Shown here in pieces: positions 58,191 to 64,000 of a DNA stretch of 64,000 nt (the first letter of the stretch is position 1; each line of letters starts with the position of its first letter). The stretch spans positions 34,582,702 through 34,646,701 of the forward strand of contig OY821743.1 of the NCBI GenBank assembly GCA_963682055.1, read 5' to 3'. The stretch is from Primula veris. Its lineage: Eukaryota > Streptophyta > Magnoliopsida > Ericales > Primulaceae. A model generated the notes under the pieces. It was not told the DNA's origin and searched no databases. It worked only from the letters and a program-made list of their open reading frames with translations. The position numbers and the translations under genes are program-made.

Positions 58191-58402
58191 TGTTGTAATA
58201 TATTATTGGACTATTGGGTCTTATTCATAGTGGGCCTAAGTTGGGCTTTCTATCTTGTATAACCCTAACCTCTAGTATATAAAGAAGGTTAGGGTCCCCT
58301 TTTATATATACATTCTCATTAATAAAGTCTCCCTTATTGTTGTCTCTCATACCTCTCTATATCTCTATATATATCTATAATGAGCTAATATGTCACACAA
58401 CA
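58191..58402 (+). repeat. probable 5' LTR of the terminal Copia element
   Basis: TG...CA bounded, AT-rich, with a TATA-like element and AATAAAG polyadenylation-like text near 58320. The partner LTR is outside the window, so the boundaries rest on the adjoining primer-binding-like motif only. Confidence 0.5.
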
Positions 58403-61400
58403 CGTTATCGGCACTTTGTTCGCGTAGAATAGGATATACGCTCGCGGATATTGGAGATTGTTGGTAAACGCACGGATATTGGGTATTTATAAACCTTAAG
58501 GTTTATCCGGATTATTAGGGTTTTGCTATATATTGACCTTCAACAACATAGCAGGGTACGGTATATTTTTTCTTATACTTACACTTATGATCAAAACACA
58601 TGATAAAAAAAAAAAAAAAAAATTGTTGTATCAGTGTATGCCATATGCTAGTTTACAAATTGAATAATATATCATGCTACATGTTTGACTACTGCTACTA
58701 CAATATTAAGTGTATGTCATAAACAAATAACAATTGCATGTAAGTCCTTATATGCTTGTATTAAACCTACTGGAACAAAACTACAAAAGTCCTGGTGATA
58801 ATTTTTTTATGTTTTGTCAACGTAAGGAAAGACATATATTGATAATATCATATACTTATAAACGTTATCATGCCTGACTGAATATGTATCATATAAAAAA
58901 CAGTAGGACTGTTTAGAATTTCTCTATAATTTAAGGACTAAACTGTAATACTCCAGAAATTCTGGACTGAAACTGTAATAACTCTATAAAAAGAAATATG
59001 GTTTACTGAAATTACACGTATGGTCTATGTATTATATTACAGGTATAAAAACGGTATATATGATTAATAAAAAAGCAATTTAGATTTGCTTTCCTTCCGT
59101 GATAGAAAATACATTACTTGCATGTAAACTGATAGTGTAATTTAGGAATGACTGAATACCTTTCATGCGTAAGGAAGTACAGGTTATAACAGATTAATTA
59201 GATCTTGTTAGAAATATAGATCGTGATTTGGTTTCCTTACTAGGAAATTTATACTGCCATGATACTATATACGTTAATCATGCAAGCATGTACAATCTAT
59301 ATAATTGATCACTGCCATGTAATATTTATTTACTGCCATGTGTAAAATATGTTAATTTGCGAAATCATATATTTTCACATTTAAGTTGGAAAAATTATGA
59401 ACTCTCCCCAACTAGGCTCACCTATTTGGATACGATGTCTAGGAAAGATATAGGCGGAAGTCGATATCCTAATGAGGTCGGATTTTAAGTGGCATTCGTG
59501 CCCTCCACCCTCACCGTCTTTCCTGGTCGTTTTTCAAGTAGAGCTACCGAAAGGGGTTGACTAAATAATAATTTCCCCGAGTGTGTTTATATAGTGATGT
59601 ATGTTTCGCCGAATTGGTGTCTCAGTATCGACCCGTCGTTCGATCAATGAGAACCAATCCACATTAAAAGCAAAACTAATGTTTTCGAACCTGTCGTTTC
59701 GAAAAATAAGTTTGTGCTTGTGCAAACCATAAACATATAAACCAGTCGTTTTATATGATAAATAATCCAGAACTCCCAACACATGTTGGATGCCATCTAT
59801 GATGAGAAAAATCGTAAAACATACTTGCGAAATGACTGTTTAAACGTTGATTTTAATCCGTCACCACATGTTACTCACCCTGATGTGTGAAAATGTGATG
59901 CCCAAATATTTTTTTTTGGATGCCATATTTTATGAGTAAAACACGAGTTTGTTGTTACCCTCATAATGTATGCTAAGGCGTTGATTTTATTCCGCCGCCA
60001 CATTTGAGACGTGACGACGTCTATGGTGAACAAATGTCTGAAATTGACATATTGGAGCAATCCTTCATCAAAATACTAGCTTGGAAATTGTATTCCATAA
60101 GCTGTATCGTGAATTTATATTCACCATGTTCCTTTATCGCCCATATGTTATTGGATAAGAAAATTACCCCGGTGAGTAGTTTTAATCTTATTGGGTCAAT
60201 GGCGAATTGTTTGCCTGATATTAATGCTCTTCGTGTACAATTTTTTTTCCATGAATCGAGAACCGAGACAAGTGTTATTTGTCTCGAACTGTCGTGATCC
60301 CGATGAATCGCTTAGCCAAGAGAGATTTTAGACAATCGTCAAAATCGAAAACCTGTGGCTCCAAGACGGTAATTGAAAGGAACAATATGGCCCGTTGTCA
60401 CAAAGGAAGAGATAATGCTCAATGAGGCAACTCTATGCTATAAAGACAAAGGTCATGCACGGTTACTCCTTAAATAGTTTAAAACTATTATAAAAGTGAA
60501 AAAACCGATGCTAATGTGTTTAAAGCTAACTGAAAGGAAACTTTTGAGACCCCCGATTTTGTGGCTCAAATGAGTTTGATACCTTTCTTTATTGATTTTG
60601 ATAAATCATTGAGCCATTTTTTCGCTCATTTGGATTATGTTTTCCATTTGGATTATTATTTTTCCATTTGGACCATACTTTTGGATTATGGTTTGCATGT
60701 TTACGAAATTTTTCGAAATAATTTAAAGTGTTTTGAGCAAATTCCTTTGACAAATGTGACCAAACTTTAAATTATGAAATTTTAGGCAATACTTGTGGGG
60801 TAGTTGATTTTTTTGGAAATAGTGGGTAACAGTGTACCACATAATTTCACCAACTATTTGCCTAAAAGAGTACTCAGTGACAACGATTCTGGACCTGTCG
60901 TTCCAAATCGAAATCTTTGGTAAAACCAAATTGATTTGTCAAATATGAGGTCTTATACTCATGTAGGTCCTGCCGTACCTTGTTGAGTTATAAAATATTT
61001 GAGAAAACCAGTGTTATCTGGTAATAGCTCATAAAAGAATTGAAATTTCTTTACATATCCACCATTCAATACGATCAAAAGCGTATTTTAGAGGAGTTGA
61101 AATGTCTTTCAAGTGGTTGCTACCACATTCTTTAAAGCATTTAAAATTACCTTATCATTTCGCCTGTCGTCGAAATGATGAATGATTTAAATGCTAAGAC
61201 ATGATTGTCTGTACTATCATTCGCCTGTCGTCGATTGATAAGAGCATTTTGATATTGTGGCATTGACCGGATGAGATATTCCTGGGTCAAAAGACGATGC
61301 TTGATTTATAATCGCATCGCATTTGGATTCTCTCTGAGAATATATTTCGTAATTAATCTGAAATTCATGCCACTAATGCTCACTTTGAAAGACTAGTATG

Positions 61401-61469
61401 TGTAAAGATCACGAAAAGAACTCGTAGAATTCTTGTAAAGAATTGAAGGAGTTATTGTGGACTTATCCA

Positions 61470-63860
61470 ACCATAAGACGGACCATAAATATAAATGGTT
61501 ATGGTTGATGCATCGACAATAAGGTCACATGATTATTGTTGTCCACAGAAATGCAGCATTTTCTAAACTTCTAGCCCTATCATTAAGTTGATGGCTCATG
61601 ATTCGGATTATCCTAAAAAGTCTAGTCGACTTGATAATTCCGAAGAGTAAAAAATCGAAATTTCGATTTGAATTACTTGAGTTTGGAAATTCAAATTGAA
61701 CATCCTGTCGATTATGTTCAGACCCAAATGGACTCACGGAAAGTTTGATGATGCGACTGCAAATGATTGCACGCATTTCTTGGTCTTGCGCACCAAGATT
61801 TATATTTCCGTGTGGGGTTATGCTATTTTGCTGCATTGGTCCGTTATGAGGCCCATAGACACTCAAACACCATATGTGTACCAGCTGGTTACTGGTTATG
61901 AGCCAGAAGTCTCATATTAACGCGTGTTTAGAGTGATTAATTAATATTTTGATTGAGCCGTTCTAGCGTTCAAAATATGGACATCGGAAGGGGACATAAG
62001 TCGATTATGAATCTCCTGCCTATCATTTGATAGAGTAACCTTGGCAAGCGATCTCTTTACCGCATGGTATGCGAAAGTGACATCGCTAAGACTGTTCTCC
62101 CCGTCGTTAGGGGGAGATTTGCACGTTACCGTTGATAAGGAACGACGTGAAGTAACGTGGCATAACCCACTCAGTCTTAGCTTGATCCCAAAACTGCACT
62201 TAGTGATAAGTAAGTGCATAGACTCCCTCAAGTCTAACTAAATGCCAGACGCATTTAATGACTTTATGAGATGTCACGAGATCATTTATACCTGCTGCAA
62301 AATGCTTGCAAGGATAGACGTCCCTGTCGGACGCCGTGTTCCTGTCGTAACATGTTGCTTTGGCCGAACCCGCCAAGCAAAGGACGCTGTTGTCGGCCGT
62401 CAGTCTGTCGTCCTTCCCAAGATATGAGGAAGTTGACCGGTTCTTAATTCGTTCAGCCCCAGAGGTGGTGAACTGAAACTCGTCTGTTGCACGAGATTAT
62501 AAAGGATCAAGGAGATGTGTGATTTCCTCCTCATCCTAAGAATCTCGAAATATCTGTCGATCATGATATCTTAGACGATATCGAAGCGAAACGAGACTGT
62601 CATTGATTACTTGTTCATATATTCGGTGACGACTGATAATATGAACAAATTATGACAGAGAACCATGTACCGTTGCCTGAAGTCAACGTAGAATAGACTA
62701 TACTAATGGAAACTTGCAATCCAAGTAGACTCCTTAGCGAAAGTGTGTTCGGACATGTAGTTCCAACACCACCGATGTTAAACAAGTTCGTTTATTTGGT
62801 TATTCGTAAGAAAAAGTGATGAGAATAATGAGATTGTAGAATACTCGCCTAGTAGCGCAAGGCTTCTCTCACACCTTGGAATTGATTACGAGATGGTTGA
62901 TTTCCTCATAATGGACATTATAACAGTCCCCTACTTTACCAGTTTAGTAGTTTCCGAAAAACTGAGTATGCAGCCATGAATGTGGTCACGGTTTTATCTC
63001 TATGGGGATTTAGACAAAGAGATATAGATGAAGGTCCCTGTGTGACTTCATGTGCTTAAATCAAGTAGTTTCTGACCACGGAACACAATCTCAATTGAAT
63101 GAAACGTTCACTATATGGATTAATATAATCCGAGCGGATGTGGTATACCCGCCTAAGTGTGTACTTGATTAGCTTGGGATACTTGAACAAGTATTATGCC
63201 CTTGCGTGTTTTATTATGCGATCCACTTTTGGATTTGCCTTCGAGATGAAGGATCTTGGGAAGACACGGTAGTGACTCGGCCCGATGATCGAGTCCCGTA
63301 AAAATTGAATCTAAGTCCATGATTCAGACTACACCCAGAAGGTGTTATGACGCTAAGTCGTCAGATTCTCCCATGATCGTTCGATCACTAGATATTGATA
63401 TAGACTCAGTCCGTCCCTGATGAGACGATGAAGAGATATTGAACCATCATGTTCATATCTAAGTACAATAAGCGTATCATTGTACTTGGTCTAATGTACT
63501 AGGACGAACATCTTGTCTGTTGTGAATGGTATAGCTCGACACAACATCGCGCTAACACGCTGCCATCGAAATGGCACTAAAGACACATTCCCTTACCTTA
63601 TGGTAATTTTGGAAGTGGGCTAGTTTATCCCATTTGCGTTATCGAGTGTACCTACCCCCTTCGATACTCGAATTAACGCAACCCTTTTTCGGTTATACCG
63701 ATGCCGGTTACTTATCAGACCCGCATAAGGGATATTCCTAACATGGTATGTCTTTACCATTAGGAATAAGGCGACATCTTGGAGGTTTTGGAATGACTCT
63801 AAGTGAATCACTCTGATCTATTCGTGCTCTATGAGACGACTAGAGAGTGTATATGGCTTC
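61470..63860 (+). pseudogene. Copia pol relic: integrase, RT, RNase H pieces
   Basis: Recognisable blocks in changing frames: the MAHDSDYPKKSSRLDNSEE integrase-type piece near 61590-61645, EHPVDYVQTQ near 61697, VWGYAIL near 61812, YQLVTGYEPE near 61880, DLFTAWYAKVTSLRLFSPSL near 62050-62110, MPDAFNDF...ARIDVPVG near 62242-62330, FEMKDLGKTR (RT) near 63240, and GYTDAGYLSDPHKGYS (RNase H) near 63694-63740. Order and spacing match an intact Copia pol, so the decay is by point changes and small indels, not rearrangement. Confidence 0.8.
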
Positions 63861-64000
63861 GAGCTAGTATTAGTCATATTTGAATTACATATGTTCTGTC
63901 TCACGATCCAGATAAAACACTTGTCATAGAAGACAACTTGTTGTTATTGATCAAGAGAGACATGACTACATTATGCTATTTAGCATTTCTCGCCGAAATT

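Larger units (their letters stand above)
58191..64000 (+). mobile_element. decayed Copia LTR retrotransposon, cut by window end
   Basis: A probable 5' LTR, about 58191-58402 (TGTTGTAATATA...CACACAACA, with TATA-like AGTATATAAAGAAGG inside), is followed by CGTTATCGGCAC, a motif found just after the LTR in a widespread plant Copia group. Downstream, broken Gag, integrase, RT and RNase H pieces follow in the right order on the plus strand up to about 63,760. The 3' LTR would lie beyond 64000. Many stops and frameshifts; not functional. Confidence 0.8.

Noticed and set aside
60004..60297. 97-codon frame as a gene
   Set aside because: Lies in the Gag part of the decayed Copia element; only a short GEQMSEIDILEQSF stretch resembles Gag.

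Overview
This is a nuclear window from a flowering plant. It is AT-rich and gene-poor, with GT-AG introns, very long introns, many MITEs and Copia LTR retrotransposons. The gene set (tonoplast NRAMP, CYP81-like P450s, a GID2/SLY1 F-box protein, a G-type lectin receptor kinase, a plant SGNH carbohydrate esterase, a plant-type isoaspartyl peptidase) points to a eudicot; I cannot name the species.

Layout. (1) 1.7-16.4 kb, minus strand: a five-exon NRAMP3/4-type metal transporter spread over 14.7 kb. Its intron 2 holds a sense-oriented Copia element (5087-9945). The element has a 172-bp 5' LTR, a 53-bp remnant of the 3' LTR and a CTTAT target duplication. Its intron 1 is built of degenerate repeats that include three decayed copies of exon 1 or its 3' end. 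(2) 16.4-21.2 kb: no gene; a fold-back MITE and a 753-bp solo LTR with a perfect GTTTG duplication. (3) 21.2-27.4 kb: two CYP81-like P450 genes arranged head to head, each with one phase-0 intron at the same place, separated by 1.85 kb that carries a CACTA-type MITE. (4) 31.1 kb: an intronless GID2/SLY1-like F-box gene whose stop codon lies inside the first unit of a tandem repeat. (5) 32.8-36.2 kb: a nested retroposon plus MITE, then a 1.46-kb solo LTR. (6) 36.6-38.9 kb, minus strand: an intronless S-domain receptor-like kinase. (7) 39-48 kb: transposon debris, including a Copia reverse-transcriptase relic split by a 475-bp retroposon. (8) 48.0-49.9 kb: a two-exon SGNH carbohydrate esterase. 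(9) 52.4-56.8 kb, minus strand: a four-exon isoaspartyl peptidase/L-asparaginase. (10) 58.2-64 kb: the 5' LTR and decayed body of another Copia element that runs off the window.

The genes look like ordinary independent plant genes, not a pathway cluster; the only pair likely to share history and perhaps regulation is the divergent P450 pair. I found no convincing new molecular system. The most unusual feature is the NRAMP intron 1, grown by repeated duplication of the gene's own exon-intron junctions. Exon boundaries were assigned by reading splice sites and by family resemblance, without alignment software.
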